Of a DNA stretch of 64,000 nucleotides, positions 51,710 through 60,587 are shown piece after piece; position 1 is the stretch's first letter, and each line of letters starts with the position of its first letter. This DNA comes from Blautia sp. An81. GTDB lineage: Bacteria; Bacillota; Clostridia; Lachnospirales; Lachnospiraceae. The DNA is taken from assembly GCF_002161285.1 (NCBI RefSeq), contig NZ_NFHH01000005.1:62001-126000 (forward strand), given 5' to 3'. The position numbers and the translations under genes are program-made. The notes beneath the pieces are model-generated. The model had not been told where the DNA came from. It saw nothing but the letters and a program-made list of their open reading frames with translations, and did not search any database.

Positions 51710-53371
51710 TTATCTGATATACACTGCTGCTTCCCAGGGAGCAAAAGTCCGGCTCTGGAAAGGTTTCTCCGGATAATTTCCGATCAATGGCTTTGCCTCT
51801 TCTTTTTTCCACTCTTCCGGCATGGTAAAGGAGGCCTCCTGGTCTGAGAAATTCAATACCACGAACATTTTCTGTTCCTGATAGTTTCTCTCATATATGT
51901 AAAGCTGCTGATCATCCGGCTCATACTCTTTAAAGTCCCCATAGACTGCAGTAAGATTCTCTTTTCTCATGCGGATCAGCTTCTGCATGTAATGGAAAAT
52001 AGAATCTTCATCTTCAAGAGATTCCTTCACATTGATCTCTTTATAATTGGGATTCACCTTCAGCCAGGGAGTTCCTGTGGTAAAGCCGCCGTTCTCCTCA
52101 TCACTCCACTGCATAGGCGTTCTGGCATTATCCCTGGCCCGGTAGCGGATACCCTCCAGAAGCTTCTGGGGATCCTCTCCCCCTTTGATAACTCTTTCTC
52201 TCCAGCAGTTGTGGATTTCCACGTCATCATAATCCTCTATAGAATCAAAATAAACATTGGTCATGCCAATCTCTTCGCCTTGATAGATATAGGGAGTGCC
52301 CTGCATGGTCATCAGCATGGTATAAAGCATCTTCTGGCTTTCCTTCCGGAATTCTTTGTCGTTTCCTCTTCTGGAAACAGTCCTTGGCTGATCATGATTG
52401 GTCCAGTAGAGACTGTTCCAGGCCTTGTCATTCATAGCCACCTGCCATTTGCTGAGAACTGCCTTTAATTCCGGCAGCGGAACCTTCCGAAAAGCCCATC
52501 TCTCTCCATCCACTGTATCCAGGTCATCATGCTCAAACTGGAATACCATATTCAGTTCATGGGTATCTTTTCCCGCATATTTCAAAGCCTCTTCCAGAGG
52601 TACATCAGACATCTCTCCTACAGTCATAATATCATACTTGGAAAGGACTTCCCGGTTCATCTCATGGAAAAACTCATGAATCCTTGGGCCGTTCTGATAG
52701 TTTTCCGCCCCGATTCTTCCTTTTCTGGGAACGCCGTCAGGAAGCCCCGGAACCTTGGAATAAAGATTTGCCACATCCATCCGGAATCCATCGCAGCCCA
52801 TATCCAGCCAGAATTTCATCATATCATAGATTTCATACCGCACTTTCTCATTTTCCCAATTCAGATCCGGCTGCTTTCTGGTAAAAAGATGAAGGTAATA
52901 CTGTCCCGTAGCCTCATCAAATTCCCAGGCAGGTCCGGAGAAATAGGATGTCCAGTTGTTGGGTTCCTTTCCCTCCTTGGGATTTCTCCAGATATAATAG
53001 TCTCTGTAAGGGTTGTCCTTGGATTTTCTGGACTCTATAAACCAGGGATGCTCATCGGAAGTGTGATTTACCACCAGGTCCATGACCAGCTTCATGTCTC
53101 GCTCATGAATCCCTTCCAGAAGCGTTTTAAAATCTTCCATAGTTCCAAACTCATCCATAATGTCCCGGTAATCGGAAATATCATATCCATTGTCATCGTT
53201 AGGTGACTTGTAGCAGGGAGACAGCCAGATTACATCCACTCCCAGTTCTTTCAGATAGTCCAGTTTGCTGATGATTCCCGGAAGATCCCCGATTCCGTCC
53301 CCGTTGGAATCCATAAAGCTCCGGGGATATATCTGGTATACCACTGCTTCTTTCCACCATGCTCTTTCCAT
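51710..53371 (-). CDS. GH13 alpha-glucosidase (oligo-1,6-glucosidase type)
   Basis: This 553-residue cytosolic glycoside hydrolase has all GH13 motifs: DLVVNHTSDEH (region I), GFRMDVAN with the nucleophile Asp (II), VGEMSDV with the acid/base Glu (III) and WTNHDQPR (IV). The start AWWKEAVVYQIYPRSFMDSNGDGIGDL is the usual subfamily-31 pattern of oligo-1,6-glucosidases and sucrose or trehalose-6-phosphate-type relatives. It probably cleaves isomaltose-type oligosaccharides. No transporter or regulator is adjacent. Confidence 0.9.
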   Translation of the reverse strand: MERAWWKEAVVYQIYPRSFMDSNGDGIGDLPGIISKLDYLKELGVDVIWLSPCYKSPNDDNGYDISDYRDIMDEFGTMEDFKTLLEGIHERDMKLVMDLVVNHTSDEHPWFIESRKSKDNPYRDYYIWRNPKEGKEPNNWTSYFSGPAWEFDEATGQYYLHLFTRKQPDLNWENEKVRYEIYDMMKFWLDMGCDGFRMDVANLYSKVPGLPDGVPRKGRIGAENYQNGPRIHEFFHEMNREVLSKYDIMTVGEMSDVPLEEALKYAGKDTHELNMVFQFEHDDLDTVDGERWAFRKVPLPELKAVLSKWQVAMNDKAWNSLYWTNHDQPRTVSRRGNDKEFRKESQKMLYTMLMTMQGTPYIYQGEEIGMTNVYFDSIEDYDDVEIHNCWRERVIKGGEDPQKLLEGIRYRARDNARTPMQWSDEENGGFTTGTPWLKVNPNYKEINVKESLEDEDSIFHYMQKLIRMRKENLTAVYGDFKEYEPDDQQLYIYERNYQEQKMFVVLNFSDQEASFTMPEEWKKEEAKPLIGNYPEKPFQSRTFAPWEAAVYIR

Positions 53372-53533
53372 AGTGCTTTACCTCCATTAAATCTGATAAA
53401 TCTATTTTACTGGAATCCGGGTCTGTTTGACAAGACTCTCTTTTCTTATCCGTCCTGCCAGCCTGTTTGTCTTGAAAAACTCCCTTTCCCATAGTATGAT
53501 AAATATAATATGAACTTGAGGAAGGAGTCCGCC

Positions 53534-53815
53534 ATGGCAAAAGAACCTGAACGTCTGGAAATTGACATACCCAAGATTTTTTTTACTCCCCCTACTTCTA
53601 TGCGGGAAAAAGTCACATTGTTTTTAATGATGCTGGTCATTTTTATCATGTTTTTCGGTCCTACCATCTTTACGGAGATCTCTCCGGTCAGGGCTATCAT
53701 CATCTCTGCTCTTCCGGCTTTTTCTATCTCCTGGGGCTGGATGGTGCTTTTGCGAAGTCTGTTCAGGAAGCGGGAATTTTCCAAGGATTCCGGTAATAAA
53801 AAGAAAAAGCCCTGA
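53534..53815 (+). CDS. Small membrane protein, unrecognised
   Basis: This 93-residue protein has two hydrophobic helices (VTLFLMMLVIFIMFFGPTIF and AIIISALPAFSISWGWMVLL) and a strongly basic C-terminus (KKKKP). GAGGAAGGAG stands before ATG 53534. It is the only plus-strand gene between two minus-strand operons and is convergent with the lyase operon. Its function is unknown. Confidence 0.65.
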   Translation: MAKEPERLEIDIPKIFFTPPTSMREKVTLFLMMLVIFIMFFGPTIFTEISPVRAIIISALPAFSISWGWMVLLRSLFRKREFSKDSGNKKKKP

Positions 53816-53822
53816 TAAGGAA

Positions 53823-53884
53823 CTGCCCCAGGAAACATAGTCAGAACTATTTCTGATTTCTGTTTCCCGGGGTAATCCCTTTTT
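53823..53884. terminator. Bidirectional terminator after the lyase operon
   Basis: CCCCAGGAAACATAG pairs with TTTCTGTTTCCCGGGG, with T tracts on the plus side and A-rich sequence on the other. It separates the small membrane-protein gene from the second lyase gene. Confidence 0.65.
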
Positions 53885-55407
53885 CAGGCCTTTTTATCTG
53901 CTGCCTTCCAGGCGGTATCCAGCATTTCTCCTTCATGTATCCATTCTTTTATCCACTGGATCCACGGATAGATATACATATCTTTTTCCATTGCCGGAAT
54001 TTTTTTCTTCATTCCCTCATATACAGCAGAAGTTCCCTTTCCCCGTTTCAGATTTTCATCTATAAAAAACTGGGCCTGATAAGCGGACAGAGCCTCAACA
54101 GCCAGAATATATTCCAGCTTGTCCGCCGTCTCTGCTGCCTTTTTACAGGCATTATACCCCATAGACACATAATCCTCCTGTCCCGCGCTGGTGGACACAC
54201 TGTCTGCTGTAGCAGGAACAGCCAGCATCCTCATAGTATTCAGCAGGCCTGCCTGGGCATACTGAGGAATCATCAGGCCGGAGTTCAGGCCCGGATTTTT
54301 TACCAGAAAAGAGGGCAGGCCGGAGAGATTCTGGTCCAGAAAGCGAGCGTTTCTCCGTTCCGACATCTTAGCCAGATTCACCGCCGCAATACAGGCCGCA
54401 TCCATCTCCATCCCCACATAAGAAGCATCTGGATTTCCATTGGAATAGACCTCTGGGTTCTCCGGAGATCCATAGACCACTGGGTTGTCGCCACAGGCGT
54501 TTATCTCACAGGATACCACTTCCCAGGCATCCTTAAGAATCCTTTTTGCGGCTCCATGGAGCTGAGGGATGCATCTTAAGGACAAAGGATCCTGTAAATG
54601 ACTTCCCGCCCATTTTTTCACAACCTCTGAGCCTGCTAAAAGAGCTTTCAGGTTTTCTGCAGTCTCTTCCAGCTCTTTCTGGGGGCGGCATTTGGTCACA
54701 TGGCTGTCATATGCCCGCATCTGCCCTTTTAATCCCTCCAGAGACATTGCTGCCACTACGTCTGCAGTCTCTGCTGCCTGGGCCAGTCTGTATACAGCCA
54801 GCGCGGCCAAAGCTGTAGGAGAGGTCGTTCCATTGATAAGAGCCAGCCCCTCTTTATAGCTGAGAGTAAGGGGTTCCATGCCTGCTGCTTTCAAGGCTTC
54901 CTCTGCAGCCATCAGCTCTCCCTGATACCAGGCTCTTCCTTCTCCGATGAGCACAGCCCCAATATGGGCTTCCGCACATAAATAGCCTACAGAGCCTTCT
55001 CCCGGCACATAGGGGATAAGATTTTTATTCAGAAATTCCCGATATCTTTCCAGCACCTCCAGCCTCACACCGCTGACTCCTTTTCCCAGGCTCTGAAGTA
55101 CCATCAGGATCACCGCCCTGACTTCTTCCTCTTTCAGTGGATTCCCCACAGATACCGAATGGGTCAGAATAATGTTTTTCTGAAGGAGCTCCGCTTCTTC
55201 TTTGCTGATAAACTGAGAAACCAGCGCTCCGAATCCTGTAGTCGTTCCATAAACTGCAGCTTCTTTTTCCACACAGGCCTCAATGATCTCCCTGGACTTT
55301 CTGATTCTCTCCCGGTATTCCTGAGAAAATTCTACTTTGCTGTGAAAAACAGCAATCTCTATAAATTTTTCTATACTGAGATCTTCACCTAAAATAACGG
55401 TTCCCAT
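53884..55407 (-). CDS. HAL/PAL-fold lyase without the MIO tripeptide (ergothionase-like candidate), paralogue 1
   Basis: This 507-residue protein aligns over its full length with histidine ammonia-lyase: YGTTTGFGALVSQ, KEGLALINGTTS, LQDPLSLRCIPQLHGA and GQEDYVSMG are all in order. True HAL has GSVG-ASG-DLAPLAH, where Ala-Ser-Gly cyclises to the MIO electrophile. Here GSVG is followed directly by YLCAEAHIGAVLIGEG, so exactly those three residues are missing. Tyr of QDPYSLRC is Leu, and GGNFHG is GNPDASYVG. A classic ammonia elimination is therefore unlikely. Elimination of a better leaving group such as trimethylamine is plausible, given the BCCT transporter gene in the same operon. It is the last gene of that operon. 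Confidence 0.8.
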   Translation of the reverse strand: MGTVILGEDLSIEKFIEIAVFHSKVEFSQEYRERIRKSREIIEACVEKEAAVYGTTTGFGALVSQFISKEEAELLQKNIILTHSVSVGNPLKEEEVRAVILMVLQSLGKGVSGVRLEVLERYREFLNKNLIPYVPGEGSVGYLCAEAHIGAVLIGEGRAWYQGELMAAEEALKAAGMEPLTLSYKEGLALINGTTSPTALAALAVYRLAQAAETADVVAAMSLEGLKGQMRAYDSHVTKCRPQKELEETAENLKALLAGSEVVKKWAGSHLQDPLSLRCIPQLHGAAKRILKDAWEVVSCEINACGDNPVVYGSPENPEVYSNGNPDASYVGMEMDAACIAAVNLAKMSERRNARFLDQNLSGLPSFLVKNPGLNSGLMIPQYAQAGLLNTMRMLAVPATADSVSTSAGQEDYVSMGYNACKKAAETADKLEYILAVEALSAYQAQFFIDENLKRGKGTSAVYEGMKKKIPAMEKDMYIYPWIQWIKEWIHEGEMLDTAWKAADKKA

Positions 55408-55434
55408 GGATTCTCATCCCCCTGTTTTCCTATT

Positions 55435-56967
55435 CTATTTCAGCTTTCCTGCAATGTCTTCCGCCAGTTTCAGGACAGTCCCTGAATGGATCAGCTCCCG
55501 GAGATATTCAATATGAGGATACAGGAGCATATCCTTTTCCATTACCGGTATCTGTTTCCCCAAGGTTTCATATATATTCTTTGATACAGAACTTACCTCC
55601 GTATCTCTATCCTGGAACTGCTGGGCCTGATAGTCGGAGAGCAGTTCAATAGCCAGGATATACTCCAGCTTTTCTGCTGCCATCCCCGCCTTTCTGCAGG
55701 CAAAATACCCCATAGCTACATAGTCTTCCTGATTGCCGCAGGTAGGGGTATTGTCTACCGTTGCCGGAGAAGCCAGAACTCTCATTTCATTTAAAAGTCC
55801 TGCCTGGGTGTACTGAGGAATCATCAGTCCGGAGTTCAGCCCCGGTTCCTTAATGCAAAACCATGGATAACCGGAAAGGCTCTCATCTATGATCCGGTTA
55901 TTTCTCCTTTCCGACATTTTTCCTAAGGTACAGGCTGCAATACATGCGCTGTCCATTTCGATTCCCACATAGGAAGAATCCGGGTTGCAGGCAGAGATGA
56001 CTTCCTGTCTGCCCTCTTCTCTCCATATGATAGGATTATCACAGCAGGAATTGATCTCTGTCTCTATAGTTTTCCTGGCATCTTCCAAAGTTTTCTTCGC
56101 TGCCCCGTGAAGCTGGGGAATACATCTGAGGGAAAGAGCATCCTGTACTCTGGATCCCTGATATTTTTTTATAACCTGGGAATCTTTTAATATTTTTCTT
56201 ACGTTTTCTGCCGTATTTCCCTGCTCCCTGTGAGGGCGGACCTGCATCACTCTTTCATCGAAAGCGTTCATAACTCCCTTTAAAGTTTCCAGAGACAGTG
56301 CGCCGATCACATCTGCAGTTTTTCCTGCCTGGATAAGGTCATAAAGGGCAAGAGCAGCCAGGGCTGTAGAAGAGGTAGTTCCCGATACCAGGGCAAGTCC
56401 TTCTTTGGAGCTTAAGACCACAGGTTTTATTCCTGCTCTTTCCAGAGCTTCTCTGCCCTCCAGCATTTCTCCTTTGTACCATGCCTTTCCCATTCCCATA
56501 AGGACCAGAGCCCCATGAGCCTCCAAGGCCAGGTATCCCACACTGCCGTTTTGAGGGATCACCGGAACCACGCCTTTATTCAGAAAATCCCGGTAAGCCT
56601 CCAGGACCTCCAGCCGCACACCGCTGTAGCCCTGTCCCAGATTCTGAAGGACCATGAGAAGAATCCCTCTTACAGCCTCTTCCTTCAAGGGTTCTCCCAC
56701 AGAAACCGCATGGGTGAGAATAATATTTTCCTGGAGCTGTTCCGTATCCTCTTTTCCGATAGCCTGTGTGCATAAAGCGCCAAATCCGGTGGTGACTCCA
56801 TACATCACCTTTTCTTCTTCCACCCATTTTTCCACCAGTTCACGACTCTTTCTGACTCTTTCACAGTATTCCGGGGAAAATTCCACCTGGGCTTTATATC
56901 TTGCGATTTCTACAAATTCTTCTAAACTGAGATATCCTCCCAATATAATTTTTTCTTCTTTATTCAC
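55435..56967 (-). CDS. HAL/PAL-fold lyase without the MIO tripeptide (ergothionase-like candidate), paralogue 2
   Basis: This 510-residue tandem paralogue has the same deletion: GSVG runs straight into YLALEAHGALVLMGMG. It keeps YGVTTGFGAL, KEGLALVSGTTSS, VQDALSLRCIPQLHGA, NPDSSYVG and NQEDYVAMG. Compared with paralogue 1, the Asn of ALING is Ser (ALVSG), a change at a substrate-binding position of HAL, so the two probably differ in substrate. The GTG start overlaps the transporter stop (GTGAATAA), so the two are translated in coupling. True ammonia-lyase annotation should be avoided. Confidence 0.8.
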   Translation of the reverse strand: MNKEEKIILGGYLSLEEFVEIARYKAQVEFSPEYCERVRKSRELVEKWVEEEKVMYGVTTGFGALCTQAIGKEDTEQLQENIILTHAVSVGEPLKEEAVRGILLMVLQNLGQGYSGVRLEVLEAYRDFLNKGVVPVIPQNGSVGYLALEAHGALVLMGMGKAWYKGEMLEGREALERAGIKPVVLSSKEGLALVSGTTSSTALAALALYDLIQAGKTADVIGALSLETLKGVMNAFDERVMQVRPHREQGNTAENVRKILKDSQVIKKYQGSRVQDALSLRCIPQLHGAAKKTLEDARKTIETEINSCCDNPIIWREEGRQEVISACNPDSSYVGIEMDSACIAACTLGKMSERRNNRIIDESLSGYPWFCIKEPGLNSGLMIPQYTQAGLLNEMRVLASPATVDNTPTCGNQEDYVAMGYFACRKAGMAAEKLEYILAIELLSDYQAQQFQDRDTEVSSVSKNIYETLGKQIPVMEKDMLLYPHIEYLRELIHSGTVLKLAEDIAGKLK

Positions 56968-58582
56968 GGGCTTCCTCCTGTACTTCCTTAAAATCTGGAT
57001 TCTCCATAGCAGCCATGCTGCTTTCTATATCTTTCTTGGTCTCTCTGTCCAGGAAAAATACCTTGATCGCTGCACCGATCTGAAGTATAAAGATGATCAG
57101 GACTACAAAACCGCCGCAGGCTGCCAGGTATTTTACCCCGTCTACTCCCTGCTCTCCGCCTCCAAAGGCAACCATGATGCAGGCAATAAGTCCGATGGTA
57201 ACGCCCCATACGATCTTCTGCCATACTGCCGGTTCTTCATCATGTCTGGCACCTTTGGTACACAGGGCGGATATGGTGGTAGACATGGTGTCCGCAGTGG
57301 TAGAGAATGCGGCGATCAGCGCCACGATCAACACCGGAATGATAATAAATCCCAGCGGGATCTGCTGGAGGAACTCCCATAATCCAGCTACAGCTCCCTG
57401 CTCCTGGATCACGCCTACAATATCTGCCTTGCCAGTAATCTGCCAGTCTAAGGCAGTGCCTCCCCATACAGCAAACCAAACTAATCCAAAGGATGCTGGC
57501 AGAATCCAGTTAATGATCAAAAACTGACGGACAGTTCTTCCGTAAGCGATCATGGCAAAGAAAATTCCCATAAGAGGCGCATAGGCAATCCAGATTGCCC
57601 AGTCATACATAGTCCACCAGGTAACCAGGGCTTCTCCTCCTACTGTATAAGGATCCAGTCCCCAGGTCCAGAAACGATCCAGCCAGTAACCAAGACCTAC
57701 ATTTGCCATATTCAATATGTAGACCGTAGGTCCGATAATGATCAGTGCGATCAGAAGCACATAGAAAATTTTGGAGGTCAGGCCAGCCAGCCACTTAATG
57801 CCCTTATCAATTCCTGTTACAGAGGCAACGGTAAAGGTTGCTGTAATAATCGCAGTAAGTATAAACCAAACTACCGGTCCCTGAGCAATGCCATATACGG
57901 AGGAAAGTCCTGTTCCGATCAGTGCAAGGCCGGCTCCCAGAGAAGAAGCCAGTCCAAGGGCAATGGCCAGCACAGAAAGCACATCAATGACGGCTTTCCA
58001 GAATCCCTGAGTCACTCTGTCGCCAAAGAGAGGAGTCAGGGAAGCAGAAACAGAAAGCTCCTTATTTCTGTTAAAATACATGTAAGCAATAACAACCCCG
58101 GAAAGAGCATACATAGCATATGGGATAAAGGTCCAGTTATAAAATCCCCGGCCCAGAGCAAAATAAGCGGCCTCATCGGTAAACGCTTCTACCCCATAAC
58201 CGTCCAGTTCCCCATAGATATTTCCATAGTAGACCATGACTTCATTAACGCCATAAGTGATCAGTCCTGTAGCGATGCCCCCTGTCAGTGTCATGGCAAA
58301 CCAGGATCCGAAGGAATATTTTGGTTTTGCATTAGCTCCTCCAAAACGGATATTCCCGATTTTGGAAAATGTCAAAATAGCCACTAATATCAGAGTTACT
58401 ATGGCAATAATCTGATACAGCCAGCCAAAGGAGGTCAAAGACCAGGTAAAGATCTCCCTTGTTACCTCTGTCAGCCACTGGTTGTTTACCAGTCCCAGAA
58501 TGGCTGCCCCTCCGATCACCAGGAAACAAGGAACAAAGACACTCCATCGAATCGGTTTTTTGTTTGTTGTGTTGTTTTCCAT
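56960..58582 (-). CDS. BCCT-family transporter for a trimethylammonium compound
   Basis: This 540-residue membrane protein has twelve hydrophobic segments and the BCCT signature TWWTMYDWAIWIAYAPLMG, then FFAMIAYGRTVRQFL. WFAMTLTGGIATGLITYGVNE is the glycine-rich helix 3 region. The family carries betaine, choline, carnitine and other quaternary amines. The N-terminal and C-terminal tails are short, so it is not a strongly osmosensing BetP type. It is first gene of the sigma-54-controlled operon with the two MIO-less lyases. This suggests uptake of their substrate, or product exchange. Confidence 0.9.
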   Translation of the reverse strand: MENNTTNKKPIRWSVFVPCFLVIGGAAILGLVNNQWLTEVTREIFTWSLTSFGWLYQIIAIVTLILVAILTFSKIGNIRFGGANAKPKYSFGSWFAMTLTGGIATGLITYGVNEVMVYYGNIYGELDGYGVEAFTDEAAYFALGRGFYNWTFIPYAMYALSGVVIAYMYFNRNKELSVSASLTPLFGDRVTQGFWKAVIDVLSVLAIALGLASSLGAGLALIGTGLSSVYGIAQGPVVWFILTAIITATFTVASVTGIDKGIKWLAGLTSKIFYVLLIALIIIGPTVYILNMANVGLGYWLDRFWTWGLDPYTVGGEALVTWWTMYDWAIWIAYAPLMGIFFAMIAYGRTVRQFLIINWILPASFGLVWFAVWGGTALDWQITGKADIVGVIQEQGAVAGLWEFLQQIPLGFIIIPVLIVALIAAFSTTADTMSTTISALCTKGARHDEEPAVWQKIVWGVTIGLIACIMVAFGGGEQGVDGVKYLAACGGFVVLIIFILQIGAAIKVFFLDRETKKDIESSMAAMENPDFKEVQEEARE

Positions 58583-58644
58583 TCTTTCTTTGTCCGATTA
58601 AAAATCGGCTCTCTCCTTTCTCTTTTTATTATACTTATTATTAC

Positions 58645-58661
58645 TGCAATTTACGTGCCAA
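58645..58661 (-). promoter_or_regulatory. Sigma-54 (-24/-12) promoter of the BCCT-lyase operon
   Basis: The minus strand reads TTGGCACGTAAATTGCA, matching the consensus TGGCACG-N4-TTGCW exactly. It lies 63 bp upstream of the transporter start and beyond it are three activator sites. Confidence 0.95.
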
Positions 58662-58720
58662 CTTTTTTCAATATAAAAATACCTTTTTTCCATTTTTTCT
58701 CTTACATTTTTAATCCTTAA

Positions 58721-58836
58721 TGCATAATTTTTTTGCACTCTGCATAACTTTTATGCATCAATCAAAGAAAGATGACAAAAAATCCTTTATTTTAGCTCCA
58801 TAGGGAAATTAAGAATTTATGCAAAACTATTTTGCA
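58721..58836. promoter_or_regulatory. Three 17-bp palindromic activator (enhancer) sites
   Basis: The pattern TGCAWAA-N3-TTWTGCA occurs at 58721-58737 (TGCATAATTTTTTTGCA, one imperfect pair), 58741-58757 (TGCATAACTTTTATGCA, perfect) and 58820-58836 (TGCAAAACTATTTTGCA, perfect). They lie 60-175 bp upstream of the sigma-54 promoter, the usual place for activator binding. The third overlaps the -35 of the activator gene. Confidence 0.85.
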
Positions 58837-58860
58837 CATATTATCAGATTATGGTACAGT
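58832..58860 (+). promoter_or_regulatory. Promoter of the sigma-54 activator gene
   Basis: TTGCAC (58832-58837) and TACAGT (58855-58860) are 17 bp apart. Because the third palindromic site overlaps the -35, the activator probably represses its own gene. Confidence 0.6.
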
Positions 58861-58887
58861 AAAGAAAAATGCAGGAGGCCAGCACCT

Positions 58888-60567
58888 ATGTCAGAAAAAA
58901 GCTTTTTTGATATTTTATTTTATACGGACCGGGACGCTCAGTGCAGAGAAGTTTTTTATGGGGATCCGGACACGGAAAAGATCTATTCCCTTCTCTTTAA
59001 TAACTGGATCCATGAAAAAAGGCATATCACCTCAGTTCTGCCTATTTCTCTTAAGGATACTGAAGGAAGCTTTATATGGGATGGGGATTCCTTTTTATTT
59101 AAAAAGCTTTCCGGCCCCAAAGGCGGTTTCTACTATCTTTTACTGAAAGAAGATTATCAGATTGACTTATACCGCCAGACCTTGAATCATCTGACGCAGG
59201 GCGTCCAGATCTATGACCGGAACGGCTATGCTGTTTTTTTTAATCAGACCAGCCGGAAAATCTCACAGATACCCTCTTCTCTGGATGTTCAGGGAAAACA
59301 TCTTCTGGATCTCTTTGCCCTGGATGAAGAAGTCAGCACTACCATGACCGCCCTGCGTACCCAGGCTCCCGTAATCAACAGAGTGGATCATTTCCGCACT
59401 TCCGCAGGAATTTCCATTCTGTCAGCCAATACCGCCTATCCTCTGAAAAGAGGAAAACAGATCATCGGAGCAGCCGCCTTTGAACAGACAAGGGATATCG
59501 TTGGCGCCTGCAAAGAAAGCATGATTGCCACAGAGCAGGCCTTGAATGGCTTTAAAAACAATGTACCTGCAACCCGTTTTTCCGGCTATAGCTTTGAAAA
59601 TGTCATAGGCCATGGAAAGGCTCTTCAGGAGGCTGTATCTATTGCAAAGAAAATCGCTCCTCAAACCAATTCTGTACTGCTTGTAGGAGAGACTGGCACC
59701 GGAAAAGAAATTTTTGCCCAGAGCATCCACAGAAGCAGTAAAAGAAGTCAGAAAAAATTTGTGGCTCTCAACTGTGCGGCTATCCCTGATTCTCTGATTG
59801 AGAGCATGCTTTTCGGCACACAGAAAGGAAGCTTTACCGGAAGCGAAAACCGGCCTGGATTTTTTGAAGAAGCCCAGGGTGGCACTTTGTTTTTAGATGA
59901 ACTGAATTCCATGAGCCTTTCCATGCAGTCCAAGATCCTTCGGGCCCTTCAGGAGAATTCTTTCCGCCGGGTAGGCGGACAGAAAGATATTTCTATGGAT
60001 GTACGTATTATCTCCTCCTGCAACAAAGACCCCTTTCAATGTATCGCAGATAATCAGCTTCGGAAGGATCTTTTTTACCGCCTTTCCACTGTCATGATCG
60101 AACTTCCTCCTCTCAGCATGCACATGGAGGATCTGGAGGAATTGATCCAGTACCATCTGTCTGCCACGGCCTATCAGTATGTTCACAATGTCACTGCCCT
60201 GGATAATCAGGTAATGGATCTCTTTAAAAGCTATTCCTGGCCGGGCAATGTCCGGGAACTGTTCCATGTCCTGGATTATGCACAAAATCTTGCAGATGGA
60301 GACACGATAACTTTAGAGCACCTTCCCTCCTACCTTCTGAAAGAGCAGAAGAGCATAAAAAAAGCTCCCGGAGTTTCTTACACTCCGGAAGCATCTTTGG
60401 ACTGGGAAAACTGTTCTCTGCAAAGCCTGATGGATGATTATGAAAATAAGGTTATCCTAAAGGCTCTGGAGCATTTTGGTTACAATATCACCCAGACTGC
60501 CCAGGCTCTGGGTCTGAGAAGACAAAGTCTCCAGTACCGTATCCACAAATATGGGATACATATCTGA
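58888..60567 (+). CDS. Sigma-54-dependent activator with PAS sensor (bEBP)
   Basis: This 559-residue enhancer-binding protein has an N-terminal sensory part with a PAS domain (about residues 105-215, GVQIYDRNGYAVFFNQTSRK). The AAA+ module has Walker A GETGTGKE, the sigma-54-contact loop GSFTGS (consensus GAFTGA, both Ala changed to Ser) and Walker B GGTLFLDELN. A Fis-type HTH closes it (LKALEHFGYNITQTAQALGLRRQSLQYRIHKYG). AGGAGG precedes ATG 58888. It is divergent from the BCCT-lyase operon and next to rpoN, so it surely controls that operon. The inducer probably binds the PAS part. Confidence 0.92.
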   Translation: MSEKSFFDILFYTDRDAQCREVFYGDPDTEKIYSLLFNNWIHEKRHITSVLPISLKDTEGSFIWDGDSFLFKKLSGPKGGFYYLLLKEDYQIDLYRQTLNHLTQGVQIYDRNGYAVFFNQTSRKISQIPSSLDVQGKHLLDLFALDEEVSTTMTALRTQAPVINRVDHFRTSAGISILSANTAYPLKRGKQIIGAAAFEQTRDIVGACKESMIATEQALNGFKNNVPATRFSGYSFENVIGHGKALQEAVSIAKKIAPQTNSVLLVGETGTGKEIFAQSIHRSSKRSQKKFVALNCAAIPDSLIESMLFGTQKGSFTGSENRPGFFEEAQGGTLFLDELNSMSLSMQSKILRALQENSFRRVGGQKDISMDVRIISSCNKDPFQCIADNQLRKDLFYRLSTVMIELPPLSMHMEDLEELIQYHLSATAYQYVHNVTALDNQVMDLFKSYSWPGNVRELFHVLDYAQNLADGDTITLEHLPSYLLKEQKSIKKAPGVSYTPEASLDWENCSLQSLMDDYENKVILKALEHFGYNITQTAQALGLRRQSLQYRIHKYGIHI

Positions 60568-60587
60568 GACTGCATATCCTGCGGATA

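Noticed and set aside
53884-56967. Histidine utilisation operon
   Set aside because: No hutU, hutI or hutG gene accompanies the lyases, and both lack the MIO residues needed for histidine ammonia-lyase activity.
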